64,000 bases of DNA, from assembly GCA_934699065.1 (NCBI GenBank), contig CAKUWD010000001.1:9071-73070 (forward strand), given 5' to 3'. The position numbers and the translations under genes are program-made. Under the pieces are notes generated by a model. It made no database searches. It was not told the DNA's origin and worked only from the letters and a program-made list of their open reading frames with translations. Shown piece by piece: positions 38,191-46,457 of this stretch (within the stretch, counting starts at the first letter, position 1; every line of letters starts with the position of its first letter). Origin of the DNA: an uncultured Treponema sp. (lineage in GTDB: Bacteria; Spirochaetota; Spirochaetia; Treponematales; Treponemataceae).

Positions 38191-39561
38191 ATGAAAAAGA
38201 TTGAAGATTTTGGAATCCGCGTGCCGGAAATCCTTTTGCCAAAAAATATTGATGTAAAAAGCTGGTCTGTAATTGCATGCGATCAGTATACCCAGGATTT
38301 AAACTACTGGAAAAAAGCCGAGGCCGCAGCAGCTGGAAAGCCTTCGACACTTAATCTGATTTTGCCGGAGGTTTATTTGAATTCTCCTGATAAGCCGGCT
38401 AGAATCGAAAAAATCAGAGAGACAATGAAGGCCTACATCTCAGAAGGCGCTGGCTCACAAAACAGCGTGTTTGATGCAGAACGCAAGAGCATGGTTTATA
38501 TAGAACGAAAGACTGCCTTTGGCCGTATGCGCCGCGGTCTCGTTACTCAAATTGATTTGGAAACTTATGAGTGGAAGCCTTTCAGCAAGGCAAATATCCG
38601 CGCAACAGAAGCAACAATCGTTGAGCGTATTCCTCCACGTATGGAGATTCGCCGCGGAGCTGCTCTTGAATTGCCACATATTATGCTGTTAGTTGATGAC
38701 AAGAATGATTTGCTGGTGGGCGGTGCGGGTGCTGCTGTTCGTGGCAAGGCACCTTTGTACAGCGGCGAGCTTATGTGTAATGGAGGCGAGATTACCGGCT
38801 GGGCAGTGGAAAGTACAGCTGAAATCGAAGGCGTGACTGAAGCTGTAGCTAAGATTGCGGAAGCAAAGCGTGCCGCTGACGGTTCAACATTCCTGTTTGC
38901 TGTAGGTGACGGTAACCACTCTCTGGCTACTGCAAAAGCTGTCTGGGATGAGTATAAAGAAAAGCTGATTGCGGAAGGTGCCGATGACGCGACTTTGCGC
39001 GATTGCCCGGTTCGCTATGCTCTTGTTGAAATTGTAAATATTTATGATAAAGGCTTAACATTTGAGCCAATTCATCGCGTTATTTTTGACTGTGATGTTG
39101 AAGAACTGATTAAGACTCTGGCTGAAAAGCTTGGCGGTTCGGTGAGTGAAGTTAGTGGTGCTGGAGAACTTGAAGCTGCAGTAAAGGCTTCTCATGCTGA
39201 TTTTGGATTTGCTTACCGCGAAGGTGGCAACGGAGTTCAGAAGTATGTTCTGCTTAAAACCGGAATTACAGAACTCGCAGTTGCAAGACTGCAGCCGGAA
39301 ATTGATGAGTTCCTAAAATCTGCCACTGCTGCCGCAAGCGCCTCTGCAAAAAAAGCTGAAATCGATTACATCCACGGAAGTGATGAAGTTCTTAAACTTG
39401 GCGAACGTGAAAATGCAGTGGGAATTTTACTGCCACCAATCGCAAAGGACAGCTTCTTTGAAACTATCAGTGGCCGGGGCCCTTTACCTAGAAAGAGTTT
39501 TTCAATGGGTGAAGCTGATGAAAAGAGGTTCTACCTGGAGTGCCGCAGACTGTTCAAATAG
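38191..39561 (+). CDS. DUF1015 family protein
   Basis: 456 aa. The family's N-terminal VIACDQYTQDLNYWKKAE and the VGDGNHSLATAKAVWDEYK segment with its HSLATAK motif are present. Function is not established for the family. No signal peptide or membrane span. The -10 box TATACT ends seven bases before the ATG and no Shine-Dalgarno is present. The last 60 bases overlap the convergent methyltransferase gene. Confidence 0.78.
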   Translation: MKKIEDFGIRVPEILLPKNIDVKSWSVIACDQYTQDLNYWKKAEAAAAGKPSTLNLILPEVYLNSPDKPARIEKIRETMKAYISEGAGSQNSVFDAERKSMVYIERKTAFGRMRRGLVTQIDLETYEWKPFSKANIRATEATIVERIPPRMEIRRGAALELPHIMLLVDDKNDLLVGGAGAAVRGKAPLYSGELMCNGGEITGWAVESTAEIEGVTEAVAKIAEAKRAADGSTFLFAVGDGNHSLATAKAVWDEYKEKLIAEGADDATLRDCPVRYALVEIVNIYDKGLTFEPIHRVIFDCDVEELIKTLAEKLGGSVSEVSGAGELEAAVKASHADFGFAYREGGNGVQKYVLLKTGITELAVARLQPEIDEFLKSATAAASASAKKAEIDYIHGSDEVLKLGERENAVGILLPPIAKDSFFETISGRGPLPRKSFSMGEADEKRFYLECRRLFK

Positions 39562-40683
39562 TTCTGAGACTTTCTGACATCTTTTTTTGCACAATTCGAA
39601 AATGCCGTTTTCGTCCTTTTGCACCAGGATGGAGCGGCGTTTTCCTTTATCCTGAGCATTGAGAGCGCAGACAGCTTCGAAGGTGGTGCCACTGCCGGCG
39701 AAGAAGTCTAGAATAAGGGCGTCTTTCGGCTGGCGGGTAATTTCTATTAAATGTTTGATAAGACTGACAGGCTTGGGATTGTCAAAAGCGCCAGACTGGC
39801 CAAGAAGTTCATCTAAATGGTGCTGGGCAGCACGGGTTGTTTCTTTTGGTTCTATTATATTACGAGGAATAACCTCAGATTCTTCTTCGTTGAAAATCTT
39901 TACACGCGGAACCTTGTCGTAAGCGGGGGCAGTGCCCCAGAATATGCGTTTATCTGCAATCAGCTCTTTCATGTGAGCTTCGTCTGTTTGCCACTGGCGG
40001 GTCCAGACTTTACCGCTCGGAGAAACTATCGAATAGTAGTTTTTGTGATTTGGATTTGAACGTTTTTCTGTAAAAGAAATACTGCCGGAAAACCAGTTTC
40101 CGCGCGGGTCGTTGTCGGCGTTTGTTGTAGCCCAGTCTGTACTTTGGATTTCACGAAATGCAGGAAGCTGCTTTTTATCGCGGGCATAACAGAGAGTATG
40201 CTGCTGAAGGGTTCTAGACCAGGTGTCCTTTTTGCCTTTTCCATGCAGCCACATAAAATCATTTACAAAATTTTCTTCACCAAAAATCTGATCGCAAATA
40301 AGCTTTAATGTATAGAGCTCGCTCTGATCAATTGCAATGAAAATACAGCCGCTAGATTTGAGAAGCGGACGGGCCGCAAGAAGCCGGCGCTGCATAAAGC
40401 TGAGCCACTGGCTGTGACGGTCTGCCTCGCCACTTCCGTCCCGAACTTTAAAATTGTCGTTATAGGTAAAATCATTACCTGTGTTGTATGGCGGATCTAT
40501 GTATATTAAATCAACTGCCCGGGAAAAATTTTTCTGAAGTTTTTTTAAAACCGGATAGTTATCGCCTTTAATAAGAAGGTGATTGAAGTCTGTTGGAAGC
40601 GGCGGTTCAAATGTAGCGCCACTCAAAAAATCAGGCGAGTCAGCAGCTTCAGGATAGTCTGTCCAGGTAAGTTGTAAAGGCAT
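39502..40683 (-). CDS. Site-specific DNA-adenine methyltransferase, beta class, orphan
   Basis: 393 aa. Motif IV DPPY at LIYIDPPYNTGNDF comes before the SAM-binding motif FFAGSGTT, the beta order seen in type III Mod enzymes. It is shorter than most Mod subunits. No restriction gene (Res) is adjacent, so it may be an orphan regulator or an epigenetic marker. The promoter is strong and leaderless. The 3' end overlaps the convergent DUF1015 gene by 60 bases. Confidence 0.85.
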   Translation of the reverse strand: MPLQLTWTDYPEAADSPDFLSGATFEPPLPTDFNHLLIKGDNYPVLKKLQKNFSRAVDLIYIDPPYNTGNDFTYNDNFKVRDGSGEADRHSQWLSFMQRRLLAARPLLKSSGCIFIAIDQSELYTLKLICDQIFGEENFVNDFMWLHGKGKKDTWSRTLQQHTLCYARDKKQLPAFREIQSTDWATTNADNDPRGNWFSGSISFTEKRSNPNHKNYYSIVSPSGKVWTRQWQTDEAHMKELIADKRIFWGTAPAYDKVPRVKIFNEEESEVIPRNIIEPKETTRAAQHHLDELLGQSGAFDNPKPVSLIKHLIEITRQPKDALILDFFAGSGTTFEAVCALNAQDKGKRRSILVQKDENGIFELCKKRCQKVSELFEQSAALQVEPLFISFTH

Positions 40684-40689
40684 GAGTTA

Positions 40690-40719
40690 ATTATATGATT
40701 TCTTTGATTAACGGGTCAA
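40690..40719 (-). promoter_or_regulatory. Methyltransferase promoter, leaderless type
   Basis: TTGACC (40714-40719), 18 bases, TATAAT (40690-40695) on the minus strand, then six bases to the ATG at 40683. No Shine-Dalgarno. Confidence 0.75.
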
Positions 40720-40767
40720 GGATGACTAAATGCATAGGACTGCAACGAATTATATAACTATTTTTAG

Positions 40768-40796
40768 TTGCAAATTAGAATAATGTATATTATATT
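40768..40796 (+). promoter_or_regulatory. hicAB promoter, leaderless type
   Basis: TTGCAA (40768-40773), 17 bases, TATATT (40791-40796), then six bases to the ATG at 40803. Divergent from the methyltransferase promoter, with 48 bases between the two -35 boxes. Confidence 0.7.
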
Positions 40797-40802
40797 AATA
40801 AT

Positions 40803-41057
40803 ATGGGAAAGAAAGAAAAACTCATAAAAAGGCTAAAATCAAAACCTAAGGATTTCACATTTGATGAAGCAGAAACTCTTTTGGGCTATCTTTCTTATCA
40901 ACGGTCGAATAAAGGAAAAACAAGTGGTTCAAGAGTAATATTTACTTCTGAAAATCATTCTTCCATTTTGCTTCATAAACCACATCCAAATAATCAATTA
41001 AAAACTTATCAGATACAGCAGCTTATAGATACACTTGAGCAGGAGGATTTAATATGA
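40803..41057 (+). CDS. hicA: HicA-like toxin (mRNA interferase)
   Basis: 84 aa, one small dsRBD-like fold. The SGSRVIFTSENHSSILLHKP segment and following HPNNQLKTYQIQQLI match the HicA subfamily whose conserved His lies in LHKPHP. Predicted to cleave mRNA and to be neutralised by the next gene. It overlaps the antitoxin by four bases (ATGA). Confidence 0.8.
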   Translation: MGKKEKLIKRLKSKPKDFTFDEAETLLGYLSYQRSNKGKTSGSRVIFTSENHSSILLHKPHPNNQLKTYQIQQLIDTLEQEDLI

Positions 41058-41395
41058 AAAACTTGATTGAATATAAAGGTTATATCGGCAGCATAGAATT
41101 CTCTATGGAGGACAAACTCTTTTTTGGAAAAGTTCAAGGCATTCGCGCCCTCATTTCTTACGAAGGAGCAAGCGCCACTGAGCTTATAAGCGACTTTCAT
41201 AGTGCAGTAAATGATTATCTTGAACTCTGCAAAGCCGAAGGCAAAAAACCGGAGAAAGCCTATAAAGGTTCATTTAATGTACGGGTAAAACCTGAGCTTC
41301 ATAAAAAAATCGCTATTTATGCAATGGAACATAATATAAGCCTTAATAATTTTGTAGAGAACTCTCTGGAAAAAGAACTTTCTGCCGCGCAATAA
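41054..41395 (+). CDS. hicB: HicB-like antitoxin
   Basis: 113 aa. N-terminal partial RNase-H-like HicB fold (YKGYIGSIEFSMEDKLFFGK, then GIRALISYEGASATEL) and a C-terminal ribbon-helix-helix (FNVRVKPELHKKIAIYAMEH) for DNA binding and autoregulation. The toxin-first order is normal for HicAB. Confidence 0.88.
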   Translation: MKNLIEYKGYIGSIEFSMEDKLFFGKVQGIRALISYEGASATELISDFHSAVNDYLELCKAEGKKPEKAYKGSFNVRVKPELHKKIAIYAMEHNISLNNFVENSLEKELSAAQ

Positions 41396-41436
41396 GTTTA
41401 GCTGAGCGAAACAAAATTTCTGCGAATGATAAATAA

Positions 41437-41469
41437 ATGAGCCACCCTTTCAGGTGGCTCATTCTTTTA
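41437..41469 (+). terminator. Bidirectional terminator between hicB and the lipoprotein gene
   Basis: ATGAGCCACC/GGTGGCTCAT (41437-41446, 41453-41462) with a 6-base loop, followed by TCTTTT on the plus side and by an AT-rich run on the other. It can end both convergent transcripts. Confidence 0.85.
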
Positions 41470-42168
41470 GTTGTTCTTAACAGCGTAACTGTTCTTTGCA
41501 ATAGTTAAAGATTGGTTGTTTCCCGTTATTGAATTATGATTAACAGCTGACATCTTCCACTCATTGTTTTCTTTAATAAGTCTATAACGGAATGCGTGTG
41601 TATTATTAACTCTACCAGCAAGATAATACTTCAAAGAACTATCTTCAAGGAAATATTCTGTGTTAGCAGCATCCTTATGAACATAAATCTTGTACTGATT
41701 GATAACATTAATCTTATCAGTTGCAGAAGTTCCAAACCATCTGATAATGCTTGAAGATGTTTTCAATTCACGCTTTCCAACAAGTTCAAGTTGAATTGTT
41801 CCAGCATCAACAAGAGCAGCAAAAGGGTTTGCAATGGTTTCGTCAATGTAAACAAAATCAGTACCAGCATTTCCATTTATACCGGCAGATGTATTCTTTA
41901 TTGCAAGAATCCAAGGCGATACCTGAACGGGTGTTTCTGGTTCAGCTGGGGTTTCCGGTTCAGACGGTGTTTCAGGTGTCTGTGGCTGTGCCGGTGTTTC
42001 TGGTTCAGTAGGTGTCTCAGGCTGAGCCGGTGTTGTAGGTGTTTCAGGCTCAGTAGGTGTTGTAACAACTGGTGGAATAATAACTGGTACATTTCCACTA
42101 CTAGGGTTACTGCAACTTATTGCAGCCAAACTTGTCAAAACCGACAAAACGAACAAAATCTTTTTCAT
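41467..42168 (-). CDS. Lipoprotein with Pro/Glu/Thr-rich linker
   Basis: 233 aa. Signal peptide with lipobox AAISC (Cys19), then a low-complexity stretch about residues 35-85 made of TPxEPETPAQPE-like units, then a globular C-terminal domain of about 150 residues that I do not recognise. The linker looks like a spacer holding the domain away from the membrane. The repeat units are slippage-prone. AGAGGA precedes the ATG. Confidence 0.75.
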   Translation of the reverse strand: MKKILFVLSVLTSLAAISCSNPSSGNVPVIIPPVVTTPTEPETPTTPAQPETPTEPETPAQPQTPETPSEPETPAEPETPVQVSPWILAIKNTSAGINGNAGTDFVYIDETIANPFAALVDAGTIQLELVGKRELKTSSSIIRWFGTSATDKINVINQYKIYVHKDAANTEYFLEDSSLKYYLAGRVNNTHAFRYRLIKENNEWKMSAVNHNSITGNNQSLTIAKNSYAVKNN

Positions 42169-42242
42169 AAGCTATTTCCTCTTATTGTATATATTTAAAA
42201 TCTTTTAATATATTCATCTATTACACTTCTCATTGTTTGTGA

Positions 42243-43013
42243 TTATTTTTTTCTCTGAGATTTTTGGTTTACTTCTACAAGACAAGAATCATATTCATTC
42301 TTGGTATAAACAACTTTTTCAATTTGTAATAAATTATTTTTCAAGGCAGGAGAAAAGTATTCCTTGAATAAATCATTTCTTATATTAACTTCTGTGTTAG
42401 TTCCTGTAGGGACCAATAACAATAATTTTGCTTTTGCATTATTAGTTTTATTATATGAAAGAATCTTGTTCAGTTTCATGTAAATCCTATCATGATAAAA
42501 TAATAAAGATCCTGTACTAATCTCTATAAACAATTCAGATTCCATATCTTTTAAATACGCTAAATAACAAACCTTTCTCTTACTTATTGGATCAGGATTA
42601 TTACTTGATTCAACAATTCCCATGTCTTTCTGAAGTTCACTAAATTTTCTTGGTCCAAAATACTTTTCTAAAAGTATGTTATGAAATTTTTCTCTATTTA
42701 AATGTATTAATGTCTTTTCTTCTGCTTCGTCTTGTTTTTTCTGTTCCTCGATTTCTTCGGAAGTCATTTTTTGAATTTCAACATTTCTTTTTCTTGAAAC
42801 TTCAAATAAATGTCCAAAATGAATTTCATCAAAACGACAACTTAATACTATGATTACAAGAAGACATAACAATGTAATTATTGCTTTTGTAATTACAAAG
42901 CGATTCTCTGAAAATAAAAAGGCTATAACAATCAAACCTGTAATTAACAATGAGATTAAAATCAATGCAATAATAAAACCAATTCCCATTGTTTTATTGT
43001 CTTTCGATTCCAT
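42243..43013 (-). CDS. Membrane protein of unknown function
   Basis: 256 aa. Two N-terminal transmembrane helices (residues about 12-34 and 41-60) precede a cytoplasmic part: an acidic coiled-coil-prone stretch (EEIEEQKKQDEAEEKT) and then a mixed alpha/beta domain of about 140 residues, perhaps nuclease-like in outline but with no motif I can name. AGAAGGA precedes the ATG. Divergent from the Xre regulator at 43126. Confidence 0.6.
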   Translation of the reverse strand: MESKDNKTMGIGFIIALILISLLITGLIVIAFLFSENRFVITKAIITLLCLLVIIVLSCRFDEIHFGHLFEVSRKRNVEIQKMTSEEIEEQKKQDEAEEKTLIHLNREKFHNILLEKYFGPRKFSELQKDMGIVESSNNPDPISKRKVCYLAYLKDMESELFIEISTGSLLFYHDRIYMKLNKILSYNKTNNAKAKLLLLVPTGTNTEVNIRNDLFKEYFSPALKNNLLQIEKVVYTKNEYDSCLVEVNQKSQRKK

Positions 43014-43049
43014 ATGGATATCCTTCTAAACAAAATAGCATTAAATAAC

Positions 43050-43079
43050 TTAATGGTATTCCATTAATAATACTAATGG
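43050..43079. promoter_or_regulatory. Palindrome between the membrane gene and the Xre regulator
   Basis: TTAATGG-TATT-CCATTAA (43050-43067) with a further half-site ACTAATGG at 43072-43079. Lies between the two divergent genes, upstream of the xre -35 box, as expected for an autoregulatory operator. Confidence 0.5.
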
Positions 43080-43092
43080 TCTTTCGTGTTGT

Positions 43093-43121
43093 TTGTCAAT
43101 GTTTTTTCATTGCAATATATG
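43093..43121 (+). promoter_or_regulatory. Promoter of the Xre gene
   Basis: TTGTCA (43093-43098), 17 bases, TATATG (43116-43121); only four bases to the ATG at 43126 and no Shine-Dalgarno. Confidence 0.5.
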
Positions 43122-43125
43122 AGAT

Positions 43126-43407
43126 ATGATTGAAAAGGATTATCAGGAGCAAGTACAATTTGTACTTAACCGCATAAAGGAAGAAAGACAAAAAGCAAAT
43201 ATGTCTCAAATAGAATTATCTTTTAATTCTGGGCTTTCACAAAACCAAATAAATTGTATTGAATCAGGGAGAAATATTCCTAACCTTTACACTCTAATAA
43301 AAATCTGCTCTGCTTTACAAATTAAACCCGAAACCTTATTTACTTCACCTGATACAGAAAAAGAATCTCTTCGTGATGAAATAATATCATTAATAAAACG
43401 CTTATAA
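43126..43407 (+). CDS. Xre-family transcriptional regulator
   Basis: 93 aa, a single helix-turn-helix (KANMSQIELSFNSGLSQNQI, then NCIESGRNIPNLYTLIKICS) with short flanks. Soluble DNA-binding regulator. Lies between a membrane protein gene and the AAA+/FliG-like/PcfJ cassette and may control one or both. Confidence 0.88.
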   Translation: MIEKDYQEQVQFVLNRIKEERQKANMSQIELSFNSGLSQNQINCIESGRNIPNLYTLIKICSALQIKPETLFTSPDTEKESLRDEIISLIKRL

Positions 43408-43490
43408 TTCTGAAATCAAAACTCACATAAAACTAAACTTTTAAGAAAAAGGCCATATATTATTTGTGTAATAAGGAGACATGATAAAAT

Positions 43491-45653
43491 ATGGCAAACG
43501 TTAGCACAAAGGAAAAAACTATTTTACAGACTATAATTGATCTCTCGGAAAAACTGCAGGCCTGCGGACTTGAAGAGAATGTCCTCAAGGCTGAGAAAGA
43601 AGATCTTGAACGCCTTGAAAAATATCTTAATATTGATGAAACTTCTGCTGTCTTTTTTACTGTAATTTTTTATCTTCAGATGCAGGAATCTGCAGCTTCA
43701 TCTCTTGCAGAAATTGCTGATTTTCTTGAGATTCCCCATATTACAATTTTACTTTATTCACAGAATTTTAATTTGCTTCAGAAGAAGTTTTTGATTGGAC
43801 AGAAAAAATCAGAATCCAGACTGGCTCGCAGAAGCGAAAGAAATGGCGGCTATGAAATTCCTGATTCTGTTGTAGAAAGTATCGTCGAAGGAACTCGTAT
43901 TATTCAAGTTGAAGAAACTCTCGAAACAACCGACAAGATTTTTATGAATTTCTTTACGCTATTTAAAAACTGTTTCAGGAATTCTAATGTTGATGAAGAT
44001 TTTTACAGAACAGTTGCAACTTATGAACGGAAGTACGAGCAGGACGAAATCATGCGAAATATAAAAAAGGAGTTTCCTGAAGACCAGGAGTCTCGAATAA
44101 TTTTATATATACTCAGCTCATTTTGTATTTCTGGAAAAACTCTTATAGATGATGATTCTGATTTTCTTACTGATGTACTTGGTATATTTATAAAATACTC
44201 TCGCTGTAATCGATTAAGCAAAAAGGATGACATTCTTTTTGAAAGAAATCTTATTAAAGATAGTTTTGAACAAATCTCAGGTGATTTCAGACGTGGTTCC
44301 CGATATGCTGCAATTTTAAAATTGAGTTCCGAGGGGCTTAAAACACTTTTTGGCAGTCAGGCAGAAAAATATGCAGAAGCTGAATATCAAAAATCTGACC
44401 TGGAAATTACAATTGATGCGCTTCACGAATTTGCAATTACTTATGAAAAGCGTATGTCACCTCTTCTGAAAAAACGAGAACTGGCTTCCCTGGAAAAGAA
44501 ATTTGCAGAGTTGCCTTTCTTCAAAAAAATCATGAAATCAAAACTTGACCCAATGGAAAGATATTTTCTTTATGATTGTTCTAAGGATTTTCTTGATGGT
44601 AATGAATCCTGTCTTTGCTCTACTCTAAGTGATTTATATGCAAAGACAAATGCCTATTTTACAAATCTTCGAAAAATGCTTGATGAAAAAGATCCTTTAA
44701 GCACAAACGGTTTTATTGAAATTGAAAAAAATGATGTCGTAGAAAAAACAACTGTAACTCTAAGCGACCGCACCATTGAATTGATTTATGGCAAGAATGC
44801 AGACCTCTATAAAAAGAAGCCGGTTTGCAACAGGAATATTCTTGAACCTGAAAAGCTAAAAGAAAAGACTCTTTTTTATTCTGAAACAGTTCAGAAGCAG
44901 ATTGATATGCTGGAGGAAAGTCTTTCTCAAAAAAATCTTGTTGCCATGCAGAAGCGACTCGAATCTAAGGGACTTCCAAAAGGCGTTGCAGTTCTTCTTT
45001 ATGGCGCGCCTGGAACCGGAAAAACAGAAACTGTTTATCAGCTTGCAAAAAAGACAAACAGAAAAATTCTTCATGTTGATATTTCTGAATCAAAATCGAT
45101 GTGGTTTGGTGAAAGCGAAAAAATCGTAAAAAAGATTTTTACAAATTACAGAAAGCTCTGTCAGACAGCAGAACGCCGTCACGAGAATACACCTATTCTT
45201 TTGTTCAACGAGGCCGATGCCCTGATTTCTAAACGAAAGGATATTACAAGCGGAAACTGTGCGCAGACAGAAAACGCCATTCAGAACATTCTTCTTGAAG
45301 AGATGGAAAAGCTGGACGGAATTATTTTTGCAACAACAAACCTCTGCAACAATATGGACAAGGCCTTTGAACGACGCTTCCTTTTTAAGGTTGAATACGA
45401 AAAGCCAAGCCTTGAAGCCCGTAAAAAAATCTGGGGAAGCAAGCTGCCGGAGCTTGGCGACGAAGATTTGAGCCGCCTTGCCGACCGCTTTGATTTTTCT
45501 GGTGGCGAAATTGACAACATTGTTCGAAAATGTGAGATGACAGAAATCATAAAAGGGGAACTTCCTTCTTATGACGAAATCGCCGAGCTCTGCGAGAACG
45601 AGCGCCTGGACAAAGAAGAAAAAGAATGCCGCGTAGGCTTTTGTTTTTCATAA
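43491..45653 (+). CDS. AAA+ ATPase, first gene of a three-gene cassette
   Basis: 720 aa. The N-terminal 490 residues are mostly helical with winged-helix-like repeats and no motif I recognise. The C-terminal AAA+ module resembles spastin/FtsH-type ATPases: Walker A GAPGTGKT at 505-512, Walker B ILLFNEAD at 569-576 with Asn where Asp is usual, sensor-1 FATTN and Arg-finger region AFERRFLF. Shine-Dalgarno AAGGAGA. Followed after 21 bases by a FliG-like gene. Confidence 0.8.
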   Translation: MANVSTKEKTILQTIIDLSEKLQACGLEENVLKAEKEDLERLEKYLNIDETSAVFFTVIFYLQMQESAASSLAEIADFLEIPHITILLYSQNFNLLQKKFLIGQKKSESRLARRSERNGGYEIPDSVVESIVEGTRIIQVEETLETTDKIFMNFFTLFKNCFRNSNVDEDFYRTVATYERKYEQDEIMRNIKKEFPEDQESRIILYILSSFCISGKTLIDDDSDFLTDVLGIFIKYSRCNRLSKKDDILFERNLIKDSFEQISGDFRRGSRYAAILKLSSEGLKTLFGSQAEKYAEAEYQKSDLEITIDALHEFAITYEKRMSPLLKKRELASLEKKFAELPFFKKIMKSKLDPMERYFLYDCSKDFLDGNESCLCSTLSDLYAKTNAYFTNLRKMLDEKDPLSTNGFIEIEKNDVVEKTTVTLSDRTIELIYGKNADLYKKKPVCNRNILEPEKLKEKTLFYSETVQKQIDMLEESLSQKNLVAMQKRLESKGLPKGVAVLLYGAPGTGKTETVYQLAKKTNRKILHVDISESKSMWFGESEKIVKKIFTNYRKLCQTAERRHENTPILLFNEADALISKRKDITSGNCAQTENAIQNILLEEMEKLDGIIFATTNLCNNMDKAFERRFLFKVEYEKPSLEARKKIWGSKLPELGDEDLSRLADRFDFSGGEIDNIVRKCEMTEIIKGELPSYDEIAELCENERLDKEEKECRVGFCFS

Positions 45654-45674
45654 CAAAACGCAAGGAGCAGGCTC

Positions 45675-46436
45675 GTGAAAAAGACAGCAAGCAAAGTTAT
45701 AAACAATGATAAAGATTCCAATGACACCGTTTTAAAATTCAGAAAGCAGCTTGAAGCAGCATGTGAAAAATCATTTGGAATAATAGAGGAGTTTTTTGAT
45801 ACCGGCTACATGGTCTTTCTAGCCAAACTACTTGTCTACTTGCCGGACCAGCGTCGAGAAGAAGCGCTCGCAAAGCTGCCGGAAGCAATTCGTCAAAAAG
45901 TGAAAAGCTTATTCGATGCAGACAGTGAAAAAACTAATATTGAGCCAGATGTTTTAAGTGCGGCAGGAACAGTTCTTAAGCGTTCAGGATTTTATGCAAA
46001 AGCTTGTGCAGCTGAAGTAATGAACAATTCGATATTGCCATGCAAACAGACAAAAGAAGAACTTGTAGACTTTTATACAATAAATCCTATTCTTGCAATG
46101 AATGTAGATTATTATGCAACAGATTTATCTATTCTCTTAGTTCTTGATGACAGGGCAATTCAAAAATGGCTGCGCGAAGTAGACCAGATGGATCTGGCAA
46201 TAGCACTTAAAGGCCTTGATAACGAAATACGAGAAAAGGTATTCCAGAACATGAGCTACCATGCCGCTACCCTGCTTCGTGAAGACATGGAGTTTGTGGG
46301 GGAGGTAATAAATCAGGCTGATATTATAGAAACACAAAAGGAAATAATTGAAATACTGGAAAGACTGGAAGAAAAAGGTGAAATCTATATTTCAAGGGAC
46401 TCTTTTTCAGATATTGGCAGCCGTTTTATTAATTAG
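45675..46436 (+). CDS. FliG-like protein outside any flagellar operon
   Basis: 253 aa from GTG 45675 with AAGGAG ahead. Residues 45-120 look like the FliG middle domain (FLAKLLVYLPDQRREEALAK), and 150-240 like the FliG C-terminal torque domain (LDDRAIQKWLREVDQMDLAI, then MSYHAATLLREDMEFVGE). The FliG N-terminal domain that binds FliF is missing (FliG is about 340 aa). Its neighbours are an AAA+ ATPase and a PcfJ-like gene, so a flagellar role is doubtful. Confidence 0.7.
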   Translation: MKKTASKVINNDKDSNDTVLKFRKQLEAACEKSFGIIEEFFDTGYMVFLAKLLVYLPDQRREEALAKLPEAIRQKVKSLFDADSEKTNIEPDVLSAAGTVLKRSGFYAKACAAEVMNNSILPCKQTKEELVDFYTINPILAMNVDYYATDLSILLVLDDRAIQKWLREVDQMDLAIALKGLDNEIREKVFQNMSYHAATLLREDMEFVGEVINQADIIETQKEIIEILERLEEKGEIYISRDSFSDIGSRFIN

Positions 46437-46457
46437 TTTATCAGAGGTTTAGATTTT

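Noticed and set aside
41940..42060. Tandem repeat element in the lipoprotein gene
   Set aside because: It is the coding sequence of a Pro/Glu/Thr-rich linker; kept only as part of the gene.
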